DNA from: Colwellia polaris
GTDB taxonomy: Bacteria > Pseudomonadota > Gammaproteobacteria > Enterobacterales > Alteromonadaceae
Direction: 5' to 3'
Length of the DNA stretch: 64,000 nucleotides
Assembly (NCBI RefSeq): GCF_002104515.1
Contig: NZ_NBOE01000012.1
Coordinates: 83,828-147,827 of the forward strand
Shown here piece after piece: positions 48,226 to 58,549 of the stretch. Below the pieces are notes generated by a model. That model searched no databases. It worked only from the letters and a program-made list of their open reading frames with translations, and was not told the origin of the DNA. Each line of letters begins with the position of its first letter. Position 1 is the stretch's first letter. A program made the position numbers and the translations under genes.

Positions 48226-48248
48226 TTAATGTGTATCTGACCCTACTT
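48226..48248. repeat. 23-bp dispersed motif, copy 2
   Basis: It is identical over 23 bases to 41054-41076 and lies in the DUF1499/putA gap. Confidence 0.75.
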
Positions 48249-48430
48249 AATGAAAGATATAGAAAAAACAGTATCGCTTAAAATTAATTATGCAGATAAC
48301 AAGTCAAAGCAGTAATCAATGTCGACATTCATCTTACATGAAAAATTAACAAAAATAATGAGTGTCAGCTTGTAAACTGTTGCCTATACATTGTTGCCTA
48401 TAAATTAGTAATTAACGAGAAACTTAATTA

Positions 48431-48466
48431 AAAAAGCCGAGTAAGAAAAAACTTCTTACTCGGCTT
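48431..48466 (-). terminator. Terminator of putA
   Basis: A 14-bp stem (AAGCCGAGTAAGAA with its complement) and 5-base loop are followed, on the minus strand, by a T-rich tract. It lies 51 bases after the putA stop. Confidence 0.9.
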
Positions 48467-48516
48467 AATTTATTCTACTTATGGTTTACTTACTTGTTGG
48501 TAAATAACCTATCGCG

Positions 48517-51500
48517 TTAGTCTTCTTCAACTAAAGTCATTAATGATGTGTTACCACCTGAGGCCGTAGTATCAATACTCACGGTTTTTTCAGTTAACAA
48601 ACGTTGAATCAAGCTATCAAAGTACTCTGAGCTGATCACTGGCAAAATTGCACCTTCACGTTCAGCAAGCTTTTCACTGATGTAATGTTTACGATCACAG
48701 TTACTGTCAACCACTACACCTGATAACGCATTATGCGATAACATGGTTGATAAATGACGCAAGCGCGCTACTTGGAATACGCCTTCTTCAACGCCAGTAG
48801 AAAGAAACTTATCTCTAAACGCTATCGCTTCATCGTAGTACAAGTCTGATACAACACTTACTACGGTATTACCCGTAGCTAATGCCGTTACAATTGAAAG
48901 TACCCAGAAGTGAAAGCTTACGGTTGCATCGGCAAAACAAATGATATTACCGCGGTTTTCTAAATATAGAATATTAGATTCACCTGTTGGGCCTGGCAAG
49001 AACGTTGGCTTTTTCATGCGCTTTTCAATATCAATTAACTGTGAACGCGCTGATGTTAATGTACTATTTAAATCGTCTGCTAAATCATCAACAATGCCAA
49101 CATGGGCAATTTTTGCCAGTAATTGGCGCACACATGAAATACGGGTGTTTAACTCTGTTAAACGCCAGTTTTTCTCGGCTGCATTCGCTTTGTCCATAAA
49201 TAGTATTGATTCGGCATCTGACTTGTTGTCGCCGTCTAATGCTTCTACCTGCGAAGGTAACAAGTTAAATTGTTCAGCGTCAGGCGTTGCTTTTTCGATT
49301 ACCAAACGGGTTAAGTAATTTGGTCCACCTGCTTTAGGGCCTGTACCTGAAAGGCCACGACCACCAAAAGGTTGAACACCAACAATTGCACCAATCATGT
49401 TGCGGTTAATATATACGTTACCTGCACGTGATAGTTTAGCTAAATCAAAAGCGCGGTGTTCAATACGAGTATGAATACCCATAGTTAAACCAAAACCAGT
49501 ACCATTAACCTTATCAACCACTTGCTCTATTTCGTCACCTTTAAAGCGTACTATATGCACGCATGGGCCGAAAACTTCTTGTTTTAGAACATTGATGTCG
49601 TTGATTTCATATAAGCGAGGAGCGAAGAAGAATTGCTCGTTGCTTGCTACGTCGTCTGCAATTTTGCATTGGTATAATAGCTTGCCATGCTTTTGCATAT
49701 AGTCGCTATGAGCGTTAAGTGATGCCAAGGCTTTTTCGTCAATTACCGGACCAATATCTGTGCTTAATTGCGCAGGGTCGCCAACATGCAATTCAGCTAA
49801 TGCGCCGGTTAGCATGTTAATTACGCCGTCAGCAATATCTTCTTGTAAAAACAATACGCGCAGTGCAGAACAGCGTTGACCTGCTGATTGAAACCCTGAA
49901 GAAATAACATCGTCTACTACTTGCTCAGGTAGAGCAGTTGAGTCAACGATCATACAGTTTTGACCACCTGTTTCCGCAATTAACGGTACCTGGTCACCGC
50001 CTCGGGCTGCTAGCGTTTGCGAAATAATGGTGCCGGTTTGTGTAGAGCCAGTAAACATAACGGTTTGTACTCGCTCGTCAGGTATAATTACGCTACCTAC
50101 TTCACTACCACGAGCGATAACCGCTTGTACAACACCTTCAGGCAAGCCAACTGATTTCATTAACTCTATGGTGCGAAGCGCAATTAAGCTGGTTTGTTCT
50201 GCTGGTTTTGCTAAAACCGTATTACCCGTTGCAATAGCTGCAGCAACTTGGCCTAAAAATATAGCTAATGGGAAGTTCCATGGGCTGATACATAGCACAA
50301 CACCACGCGCTTCCAGGCGTTCATCAGCGGCAATTTCAATCGCTTTTTCTGCATAGTAGCGACAAAAATCTACCGCTTCGCGCACTTCGTCAATGCCGTC
50401 TTGGGCAATTTTACCGGCTTCTTTAATACACAATGCGATCAGTTCGTCGGTGTGTCGTTCAAGAATATCGGCAACACGACATAATAAAGCAGCACGTTCA
50501 GCAACCGGTGTTTGTGACCACGAAGGAAACGTTGCTTGTGCAGTATCAATCATGGCTAACATGGCATCTTTATCGTGATGCTGATGAAAACCAATTATTT
50601 CACTATGATTCGCTGGATTTTTTACTGCAACTGCGCCTACAGGAATATCGCTAGCGTTAAGTTTATTATTTTCAAACCAGTTGTCTAACGCGGCTTTTAA
50701 TGGCGTTATAGCACTGATATCAGTTAAGTCTAAACCTTTAGAGTTATCGCGACCTAAGCCTTTAGGGTCATGGTATAGCGCTATCGGTTTAATAATTTGT
50801 TGGTTGTACTTATCTTTTAAACGTTGAGTTTTTTCAACGGGATCTTCAAGTAATGACTCAACCGGCTGAGACTCGTCTACAATGGCATTTACAAACGATG
50901 AGTTAGCGCCATTTTCTAATAAACGACGTACTAAATAAGCCAATAAATCTTCATGATGACCTACAGGTGCGTAGATACGACATTGAATACTTTCCAGTGA
51001 CACAATTTGGTCGTATAACGAGTCGCCCATGCCGTGTAAACATTGAAATTCAAAGCCTTCTTTATCATCGCCAGCCAATTCAACAATGGTTGCTGCACTG
51101 TAAGCATTGTGTGTAGCAAATTGTGGATATATAGTATCTCGGTATTCAAGTAATTTATTGGCACAGGCGTGATATGAAACATCCGTTGATGACTTACGAG
51201 TGAAAACTGGAAAGTGCTGATGACCATCTTTTTGGGCATTTTTAATTTCAGTGTCCCAGTAAGCGCCTTTTACTAAACGAACCATCATTTTACGGTCAAC
51301 GCGTACTGTTAAATCGCGTAACCAATCTACTACAAAAATAGCGCGTTTTTGATAGGCTTGTAGTGCAATACCAAATCCGCCCCAGTCGCCTAAATCGCTG
51401 TCGCTAAATACCGCTTCAATAATATCTAGTGAAATGTCTAAACGCTCTGACTCTTCTGCATCAACGGTTAAACCTATATTGTATTGTTTTGCTTGTAAGC

Positions 51501-52341
51501 ATAATGCCTTTAATTTTGGCACTATTTCAGCCATTACACGTGCTTTATGAGTGAACTCGTAACGCGGGTGAATAGCAGAAAGCTTTACTGAAATGCCTGG
51601 CACTTTGCGCGGATCGTTTTTACCTGAAGCAACGGCTACTTTACCGATAACGTCGATGGCATCTTGGTAAGCTTTTAAATAACGCTGGGCGTCTTTCATT
51701 GATCTGGCGCCTTCGCCAAGCATATCGTATGAATATACGTAACCTTTTTGCTCTTTATCTGCAGCGCGCTCTGTTGCTGCAGTAATGGTTTCACCCATGA
51801 CAAACTGTTTACCCATTACTTTCATGGCGTAATTCATTGATTTACGAATAACAGGTTCGCCTAAGCGGCCAATGGTTTTCTTTAATAACCCAAAGCGTGC
51901 TTGCTGGCGTTTATCGGCATAATTAACCATAGTGCCGGTAATTAATAGTCCCCACGAAGATGCGTTCACAAATAAAGAGTCGCTGCTGCCTAAATGACTG
52001 CTCCACTGTCCTTGTGAAATTTTATCGCGAATTAAGGCATCTTGTGTGTGTTTATCAGGCACGCGTAATAATGCCTCGGCCAAACACATTAACACTACGC
52101 CTTCTTCACTTGATAATGAATACTCATTTAATAAGGCATCTATTGCGCCGTTGCCAGACTGATCATGGCGTATTTTTAATACCATTTTACGTGCACGTTC
52201 CCATGCACGACTACGGGCGCTAACATTAACTTCAGCAAGGGGTAAAATATGATCTACCGCTGTATTTTCATCAATTCGATAAAATTCACGAATTTTTTGA
52301 CGAATAGGGCAATCTGAGATAAATGAACCATTAAAAAGCAT
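48517..52341 (-). CDS. putA: Proline dehydrogenase / P5C dehydrogenase PutA
   Basis: This 1274-residue enzyme oxidises proline to glutamate in two steps with channelling. It has an N-terminal arm, an FAD-binding PRODH barrel (about 130-460; LTVDAEESERLD, MVRLVKGAYWDTEIK) and an aldehyde dehydrogenase domain with catalytic C824 (QSAGQRCSALR). The C-terminal domain ends in a second ALDH-like fold, making it a long-type PutA. It has no N-terminal ribbon-helix-helix, so it should not repress its own gene. The true start may be slightly inside. Confidence 0.96.
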   Translation of the reverse strand: MLFNGSFISDCPIRQKIREFYRIDENTAVDHILPLAEVNVSARSRAWERARKMVLKIRHDQSGNGAIDALLNEYSLSSEEGVVLMCLAEALLRVPDKHTQDALIRDKISQGQWSSHLGSSDSLFVNASSWGLLITGTMVNYADKRQQARFGLLKKTIGRLGEPVIRKSMNYAMKVMGKQFVMGETITAATERAADKEQKGYVYSYDMLGEGARSMKDAQRYLKAYQDAIDVIGKVAVASGKNDPRKVPGISVKLSAIHPRYEFTHKARVMAEIVPKLKALCLQAKQYNIGLTVDAEESERLDISLDIIEAVFSDSDLGDWGGFGIALQAYQKRAIFVVDWLRDLTVRVDRKMMVRLVKGAYWDTEIKNAQKDGHQHFPVFTRKSSTDVSYHACANKLLEYRDTIYPQFATHNAYSAATIVELAGDDKEGFEFQCLHGMGDSLYDQIVSLESIQCRIYAPVGHHEDLLAYLVRRLLENGANSSFVNAIVDESQPVESLLEDPVEKTQRLKDKYNQQIIKPIALYHDPKGLGRDNSKGLDLTDISAITPLKAALDNWFENNKLNASDIPVGAVAVKNPANHSEIIGFHQHHDKDAMLAMIDTAQATFPSWSQTPVAERAALLCRVADILERHTDELIALCIKEAGKIAQDGIDEVREAVDFCRYYAEKAIEIAADERLEARGVVLCISPWNFPLAIFLGQVAAAIATGNTVLAKPAEQTSLIALRTIELMKSVGLPEGVVQAVIARGSEVGSVIIPDERVQTVMFTGSTQTGTIISQTLAARGGDQVPLIAETGGQNCMIVDSTALPEQVVDDVISSGFQSAGQRCSALRVLFLQEDIADGVINMLTGALAELHVGDPAQLSTDIGPVIDEKALASLNAHSDYMQKHGKLLYQCKIADDVASNEQFFFAPRLYEINDINVLKQEVFGPCVHIVRFKGDEIEQVVDKVNGTGFGLTMGIHTRIEHRAFDLAKLSRAGNVYINRNMIGAIVGVQPFGGRGLSGTGPKAGGPNYLTRLVIEKATPDAEQFNLLPSQVEALDGDNKSDAESILFMDKANAAEKNWRLTELNTRISCVRQLLAKIAHVGIVDDLADDLNSTLTSARSQLIDIEKRMKKPTFLPGPTGESNILYLENRGNIICFADATVSFHFWVLSIVTALATGNTVVSVVSDLYYDEAIAFRDKFLSTGVEEGVFQVARLRHLSTMLSHNALSGVVVDSNCDRKHYISEKLAEREGAILPVISSEYFDSLIQRLLTEKTVSIDTTASGGNTSLMTLVEED

Positions 52342-53057
52342 ATGCTTTTCCTCAAAGTGACTAACGAATAGCCTGGTAATCGTTAGCGATAGTTACAATA
52401 GAAATAATTCGTGCATTCTAATGAAAACTTAACCGTATGTGCTAGTTAAATTTTAGTTTTAAACCATTTTAAATAGTGCAAAAATTTCATATCACCAAAT
52501 AAAATACGTTTAGGCTGTATTCAATGCTATAGCTGTATTTCCCCAGTTTAGAAAAACTATTGAACCGTTAGGAACTTAATGGAAATATTTTATATATTTG
52601 CAATTAATATTAAGTAAATGATGGAAGTTTAAATATAGGTTAATAACGTTAGAAATAAAGCATAGGTTTAGCTAGGTGTTTGGCTAAAATTTATCGTAAA
52701 TTTAAGGGAATCGCTTAGGGCAGTTGCAAGGGCCATAAAAAAATAAAGTAACCGCTTGCTCTAATAGCTTTTTCAATTATATATATTCTTAATTTCTTGA
52801 AAACTTAGCTGTAGTTAGCTAAAGCCTTATATAACCATAAGTTGTAGAGAAATTCCGCTTCATTTTAACGCTACTCTTCATTACTTTTGAAATACCATTA
52901 TTTTGAATAGTGCCTGATAGGTTAAGTAACCAGAGTATGGTCGAAGCGCCGTTTTCATGCACTATAATTGCTTTGTCCACTAATGTTGCATTGTAGGTAA
53001 GGAAAAAGGTTAGATATATTTTTGCACTTTATCGTGATGATTAAGTTTTTAAAAAGC

Positions 53058-53349
53058 AATAACTGTAAAACGAATAACTGTAAAACGAATAGGTGTGAAA
53101 ATATAATTGGACCAGAAGATAATTGCACCAGAAGATAATTATATTCACGTAAAGACCAACCTAGTGCTTAATCTGTAATAATTTATAGCATTGAATATTA
53201 GTAGCTGTGGGTAACATTACACATAAGTTGTGTCATCAGGTATTAGAAGCGTATGTAAGTCAAAACCTGTTTATGACTATCGCTAATGGTTGCACATAAC
53301 TTTTTGGTGATAACTATTGGTAATAACTATTGGTAATAACTATTGGTAA
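53058..53349. repeat. Cluster of short tandem duplications
   Basis: AATAACTGTAAAACG occurs twice at 53058-53087. A 16-base unit, ATTGGACCAGAAGATA, is duplicated at 53106-53137 with one mismatch. TAACTATTGGTAA occurs three times at 53311-53349. Confidence 0.85.
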
Positions 53350-53730
53350 TAGTTGATGGTGGTGTGTGCTGGCGTGTTCATGACGTTGATGCTACCACGT
53401 CTTTACTGCGTCTTAGCTACTTTTCCTTACTTTCCTTTTCTCTTTCACTGGTCATTAATTTTCGCCTTAAGTGTTAATTCAAGCTAACTGAAAATACCAG
53501 CGTTTAAATGCTGATATAGAATAAGTAGAGGTGCTTGAAGGTATCGCTAACATCAATACCTGTAATGTAATTATGATATTTATATTAAGCCGTTTTATTA
53601 GCACCTTTACTTAAATATATTTTAAATATTGAGCCTCCAAGTATAGATTAAGTCAGTTTTTTTGGCCCTTTTTTTATTATTGGTAATAACAATTCCCTTG
53701 TGTTTTTGTTTGTTTGGTTAGTTTACTTAA

Positions 53731-53759
53731 TTGACATGTTAATGTTAATTGGTTAGATT
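53731..53759 (+). promoter_or_regulatory. Predicted sigma-70 promoter of the TonB receptor gene
   Basis: TTGACA (perfect -35) at 53731-53736 is separated by 17 bases from TAGATT at 53754-53759. Transcription would start near 53766, giving a leader of about 80 bases. Confidence 0.6.
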
Positions 53760-53844
53760 TGAATCAAGTTGTGGTAAATGGGTTTTACGTTTTAAGCAAT
53801 AAAACTAAAAAAAAAATAGATAAATGGAACTTGGGGAGAGTGAC

Positions 53845-56800
53845 GTGAAATTGAATAAAATTAGTAACGTGCTAAGAGTAAAAGGGCTTAATGCTAAGGG
53901 TAAATCTGCACTATTAAGCTCTGCATTGGTTACTTTATTATCAGCACCTGTTTATGCACAAGAGCAAGAAAGCACTAGTGAAGCGGCAAAAGAAAGTAGC
54001 ATAGAAGTTATTGAAGTCAGCGGCATGCGTGGAACTATGACACGCTCGCTTAACGAAAAGAAAAACACAACCGCCATTGTTGATGCTATTGCTGCTGCAG
54101 ACTTTGGTGATTTACCCGGTTTATCTTTAGCAGATATCATCGAAAATATTTCAGGCGCTTCTAGCCATAGATTAAAAGGTAGCCAAAACGAAGTATCTAT
54201 ACGTGGTTTAGGCTCTTACTGGGGCTATGCAACGTTTAACGGTCGTACTATTACTAATGCGGGTACCGGGCGTGCAGTAAACTTTAAAAAATTCCCTTCA
54301 GATTTAGTTGATAAGGTCGTTATTTATAAATCGCAACAAGCCGATTTAGTTGAAGGTGGTACATCAGGCACCATCGAAGTTGCAGCATTACGTGCTATTG
54401 ATTACGGAAAAAACGAAACTACCGTTGAAGCAACGGGAATATATAATTCATATTACGGTGATGTAGATGGCGCAAATGTTAACCCGTGGGGTAATAAGTT
54501 TGTTATTTCTACCGTTAGAAGTTGGGAAACAGAAGACTTCGGTAATATGGGTTTTACGTTAGGCGTTGTTTCATCTGATGACTCAAACCCGGAAGAAAAT
54601 TACGGTGGTAGTTCTCAAATGCAAGCCTGTGCACTTAAAGATTCTTCTGGCAATACAATTGTGCCGGATGAAAATGAGTGTGATGATGGTAACCAAGCAG
54701 TTTCTAGTGGTCGTCAAGGTCGCTCACCTGAATTAGGTAAAGATACAGATCTTTCAGACTTTGATCAAAGCTCAATTTTCTATGTACCTAATGATGCCTA
54801 CTGGCGTACCGGTGAAGATGAAGATTCTCGCACCAGTGTCGTTGCAACTTTTCAATGGCAGCCTAACGATCAGTGGGATATTAACCTTGATTATCAAAAC
54901 TCACGATTAGAATATACTGAAGAACGTATGGAATTTGGTATTGATAATCGTCGCAGAAAATTAGCCGACCATATTATTGCTGATGATCATACCTTGCTAT
55001 ATGCAACCGGTGAAGCTAAGCCTCAACTATTAGGTGAGAGCAGAAACCAAGTTGATGACTATGATGGCGGTGGTATTAACTTTGAATACTACCCTACAGA
55101 TAACTTAAAACTGGCGGCAGACTTTTCATATTCAAAGTCATATCGATACAGAGTTCGTCATCGTTCGAAGTTCAAATCAGAAGCCCGTTATCAATACGAG
55201 TTTGACGCGCGTGACACTAACGTTCCAACACTTACCTGGTTAGATAACAACAGAAATGGTGTTGGTGATGCTGGTTACAATGCATCAGAAGTTTTTGATC
55301 CAAACAATGTGCAGTCATTCTTGAGTGCAGATGGCGGAGCATATGCTGAATATCGCCGTGCCAATGATGAGCGAGAAGATAAAATTTTAGCGTTTAAGTT
55401 TGATGCTGAATACACGCTTGATCATGACATTTTTGCCAATATTAAAGCTGGTGTTCGTTTTTCAAAAGAAAATTTAATTGATGAACAAACTAACGATGTT
55501 TCTCTTCGCTTAAGTGATGGTAGTCAAAAAACGGGCTCAACTGACACTGAAGATGACAACTGGGACGAAAATAATGTGGCCAGTTACTTAGCATTAACTG
55601 ACGGTATTGTGAGTAATTGTTTTAATAACCACCAAAACGACAACTTATTTGATGAAGAAGGTGGCGGTCCGGGCGATTTTGTTACTTACGACGCCAAGTG
55701 TTTTATTGGACAAATGTTAGGTCAAATTCCAGGAAATAACGGTGATACAAGCTTTTATGATATTGGCGAGCGCAACGATAAACGTGACGGCGCTGACCGT
55801 ATTGTAGAAGAGAAAATCAGCGCAATTTATGCCATGGCTGATATCGATACTCAATGGGGCGATTATCCGGTAACGGGTAATATAGGTGTGCGTGTTGTTA
55901 AAACTGAAACACATTCTGACGGCTACGGTGATAAAGTTTTTATTACTACCGCTGAAGACGGCACTTTTGTAACTGAAATAAACACCACAGGCGAAATTGA
56001 AGATGTAACACTAGACTCAAGTTACACCGAAGTGCTGCCAAGCTTAAACTTAACCTTTCAGTTGAACGACGAATGGTATTTGAAAACTGCACTTTATAGA
56101 GCTATGTCACGTTTTCAAATGAATGCTATGTCGGCAGGTGTAAGCTACGATATTTGTACTTCGTCAAGCGAAGATGAGAGCTGTAATAATAATTACTCTG
56201 AATCAATTTCTAGTGGTACGGCTAACGGTAATCACATGAAACCTTATTTATCTAATAACGTTGAGGTTTCGCTTGAGTATTACCCAAGTAACGATGCTGC
56301 GGTAACCCTAGCGCTTTATAATAAAAGCTTTACAGGTGGCTATGAAACGGTACAAGAAAATAGAGATATAATAGTTTCACTTGACGGGGAAGACACAACA
56401 TTCCCAGATGTAACACACTCAACGGTACAAACATCGAACGACTCTTCAACTATTCGTGGTGTTGAGTTAACGGCTCAAAAACACTTTACAGAATTACCAG
56501 GAATATGGAGTGGTTTAGGTGCGAAAATTGCCTATAACTATGCAGACTCAGACTTTGTAACACCAGAGCCAGGTAGCCCAGGTTTAGTGGCTGATGCTAA
56601 CTTATTTGGTTTCTCTAAAAATGTAGCCTCTGCTTCTGTTTACTGGGAAGGTGATAAACTTTCAATGCGCTTGCTTTATAAGTATCGTTCAAAGTATTTT
56701 CAACCGAATAACTTGCCATTTCCATCACGCTCGCACCGTTATGTGCAAGACAGTGATTACGTAGATTTTAACATTAAATATAAAGTGTCAAAGCAGGTGT

Positions 56801-56928
56801 CAGTATCTTTAAAAGCACTAAATATTTTAGATGAGCCACAAGTGATGACCCGTGGTAACGACTCTACAATATCGGATTACTCTCGCTCAGGACCTAAATT
56901 TTATTTAGGTGTTAAAGCTAAGTTTTAA
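53845..56928 (+). CDS. TonB-dependent receptor (carbohydrate-type)
   Basis: This outer-membrane transporter of about 1027 residues has a signal peptide (cut after APVYA, residues about 1-41 of the mature numbering frame). Its plug domain contains VIEVSGMRGTM, GLSLADIIENISGAS and a VVIYKSQQADLVEGG motif, and the barrel ends in KAKF. It resembles the subfamily of long receptors in Alteromonadales and Xanthomonas that import oligosaccharides; the substrate is unknown. The start is GTG 53845, with GGGGAG 6 bases upstream, rather than the ATG at 53824, which lacks a site. No linked sugar-degradation genes are in the window. Confidence 0.9.
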   Translation: MKLNKISNVLRVKGLNAKGKSALLSSALVTLLSAPVYAQEQESTSEAAKESSIEVIEVSGMRGTMTRSLNEKKNTTAIVDAIAAADFGDLPGLSLADIIENISGASSHRLKGSQNEVSIRGLGSYWGYATFNGRTITNAGTGRAVNFKKFPSDLVDKVVIYKSQQADLVEGGTSGTIEVAALRAIDYGKNETTVEATGIYNSYYGDVDGANVNPWGNKFVISTVRSWETEDFGNMGFTLGVVSSDDSNPEENYGGSSQMQACALKDSSGNTIVPDENECDDGNQAVSSGRQGRSPELGKDTDLSDFDQSSIFYVPNDAYWRTGEDEDSRTSVVATFQWQPNDQWDINLDYQNSRLEYTEERMEFGIDNRRRKLADHIIADDHTLLYATGEAKPQLLGESRNQVDDYDGGGINFEYYPTDNLKLAADFSYSKSYRYRVRHRSKFKSEARYQYEFDARDTNVPTLTWLDNNRNGVGDAGYNASEVFDPNNVQSFLSADGGAYAEYRRANDEREDKILAFKFDAEYTLDHDIFANIKAGVRFSKENLIDEQTNDVSLRLSDGSQKTGSTDTEDDNWDENNVASYLALTDGIVSNCFNNHQNDNLFDEEGGGPGDFVTYDAKCFIGQMLGQIPGNNGDTSFYDIGERNDKRDGADRIVEEKISAIYAMADIDTQWGDYPVTGNIGVRVVKTETHSDGYGDKVFITTAEDGTFVTEINTTGEIEDVTLDSSYTEVLPSLNLTFQLNDEWYLKTALYRAMSRFQMNAMSAGVSYDICTSSSEDESCNNNYSESISSGTANGNHMKPYLSNNVEVSLEYYPSNDAAVTLALYNKSFTGGYETVQENRDIIVSLDGEDTTFPDVTHSTVQTSNDSSTIRGVELTAQKHFTELPGIWSGLGAKIAYNYADSDFVTPEPGSPGLVADANLFGFSKNVASASVYWEGDKLSMRLLYKYRSKYFQPNNLPFPSRSHRYVQDSDYVDFNIKYKVSKQVSVSLKALNILDEPQVMTRGNDSTISDYSRSGPKFYLGVKAKF

Positions 56929-56971
56929 TTTCTTGTAAGTTATAAATTTTAAGTTACAAATAGTAAGCTAT

Positions 56972-57009
56972 AAAAAAGCCCTGTTTACATAAGTAAGCAG
57001 GGCTTTTTA
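56972..57009 (+). terminator. Terminator after the TonB receptor
   Basis: AAAAAAGCCCTG pairs with CAGGGCTTTTT around an inner TTTAC/GTAAG stem. Confidence 0.92.
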
Positions 57010-57193
57010 TTATGAATAACGTCCTACTTTATAGTAACCGCACGCTTCATAAGCCATGAAACTTTATTGTGATCCAGACTTAGCCATTAATAAAGCCTCA
57101 ACTTTAATGCTCAAGCTTCATGCTTATAGCCCTTTTTTGATCTCTTCTGTTACTTCGCTCGTATAAAAATTTTTAAGCTTAAGAACTTGAACA

Positions 57194-58549
57194 ATGAAGC
57201 GTACTCTGTATTGGATGACAAAAGATCTGCGTATTAATGACAATGCAGCATTTAATTTGGCTAACCAAGCTGAAACATTACTTTGCGTATTTGTAGTAGA
57301 TAAACAGTGGTTTGAAGCCAGCAACTTTCAATCAAAACATTTAGGTAATGCTAGATGGAAATTTTTACAAGGATGCCTAGATGACCTTGATCAACAATTA
57401 AAAGCACTGGGTCAGCAATTGTATATCGTATATGGCAATAGCTTAACTACCTTATGTCAGCTTTGCGATAAATATCAAATTACAGACTTTATCACCACGC
57501 GTTTACCAGGTACCTATGAAAATAGACTGATTAGCCAGTTCAGAGAAAAGCACCCTCAAATAAGTGTTAATTTGGTAGAGCAATTTACCTTATTCTGCGA
57601 AAAATCATTGCCTTTTGAGCTTGAAAACCTGCCTGAGAGTTATTCAAAGTTTAGAAAAATATTACCTGAAACCAGTTCGATAGATCTGCAACCTGTTATT
57701 GAATTTTTACCTAACAAGTTTGAATCATTGCCTGAAATGTCAAACTTTAAGCCTAGTTGGTTACCTGTAATAGCATTTAACAACAAGCAAGGGGCTAAGT
57801 TTAATGGTGGCGAGCAATCTGGTCTAAAACACCTTCAACAATATTTCGCATCTACTTTACCGTCAAATTACAAGCAAGTTCGAAATAGCTTAGCGGGATG
57901 GGAGAATAGCAGCAAGTTATCAGCTTGGTTAAGTTATGGCTGTATATCTGCCCGACAAGTAGTTAATTATATTAAGCAATATGAGCTACTTAGTGGTAAA
58001 AATAGCTCGACAGAATGTCTGTATTTAGAAATATTATGGCGTGAGTACTTTCAATGGCTACATTTTAAAGTGGGAACGAAAATCTATCAATTTAAAGGCA
58101 TTTCAGAACAAAAACCGCTTACTACTTACTATGCTGAACGATTTAACAAATGGTGTTTTTCAAATACCCCTAGCAGTTTAATCAATGCGTGTATGAACGA
58201 ACTGCGACTCACAGGATATTTAAGTAATAGAGGTCGCCAAATTGTTGCCAGTTACCTTGTTAACGAATTAGGCATTGATTGGCGATATGGTGCTGCCTGG
58301 TTTGAAGAACGCTTGATAGATTATGATGCTGCGGTTAATTGGGGTAATTGGCAATATATCGCCGGTGTTGGGGCTGATCCAAGAGGAGGTCGCCATTTTA
58401 ATATCGAGAAACAAAGCGAAATTTTTGATCCCGACCGAGTCTATCAAACTGCGTGGACAGAAAATATCGAAACTTCTCGCTGCCAAACACTAGACTCTGT
58501 TGATGCCTCAGATTGGCCAATACAAGCCAAGCATAATAATGGCAACTGA
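57194..58549 (+). CDS. DASH-type cryptochrome
   Basis: This 451-residue flavoprotein of the photolyase superfamily begins MKRTLYWMTKDLRINDN. It has the FAD-domain stretches KFNGGEQSGLKHLQQYF and YGCISARQV. The DASH signature is NWQYIAGVGADPRGGRHFN, followed by FDPDRVYQTAW. DASH proteins repair cyclobutane dimers in single-stranded DNA under blue light. It overlaps the next gene, forming an operon with the other light genes. Confidence 0.92.
   Translation: MKRTLYWMTKDLRINDNAAFNLANQAETLLCVFVVDKQWFEASNFQSKHLGNARWKFLQGCLDDLDQQLKALGQQLYIVYGNSLTTLCQLCDKYQITDFITTRLPGTYENRLISQFREKHPQISVNLVEQFTLFCEKSLPFELENLPESYSKFRKILPETSSIDLQPVIEFLPNKFESLPEMSNFKPSWLPVIAFNNKQGAKFNGGEQSGLKHLQQYFASTLPSNYKQVRNSLAGWENSSKLSAWLSYGCISARQVVNYIKQYELLSGKNSSTECLYLEILWREYFQWLHFKVGTKIYQFKGISEQKPLTTYYAERFNKWCFSNTPSSLINACMNELRLTGYLSNRGRQIVASYLVNELGIDWRYGAAWFEERLIDYDAAVNWGNWQYIAGVGADPRGGRHFNIEKQSEIFDPDRVYQTAWTENIETSRCQTLDSVDASDWPIQAKHNNGN

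Larger units (their letters stand above)
52342..53823. other. Long intergenic region, about 1.5 kb
   Basis: It lies between divergent putA and the TonB receptor. No frame longer than about 60 codons and no RNA gene was recognised. It holds short tandem duplications (53058-53349) and a promoter at 53731. The rest is AT-rich and looks non-coding. Confidence 0.5.

Noticed and set aside
49027..50654. Several frames antisense to putA
   Set aside because: All lie within the clear PutA coding frame.
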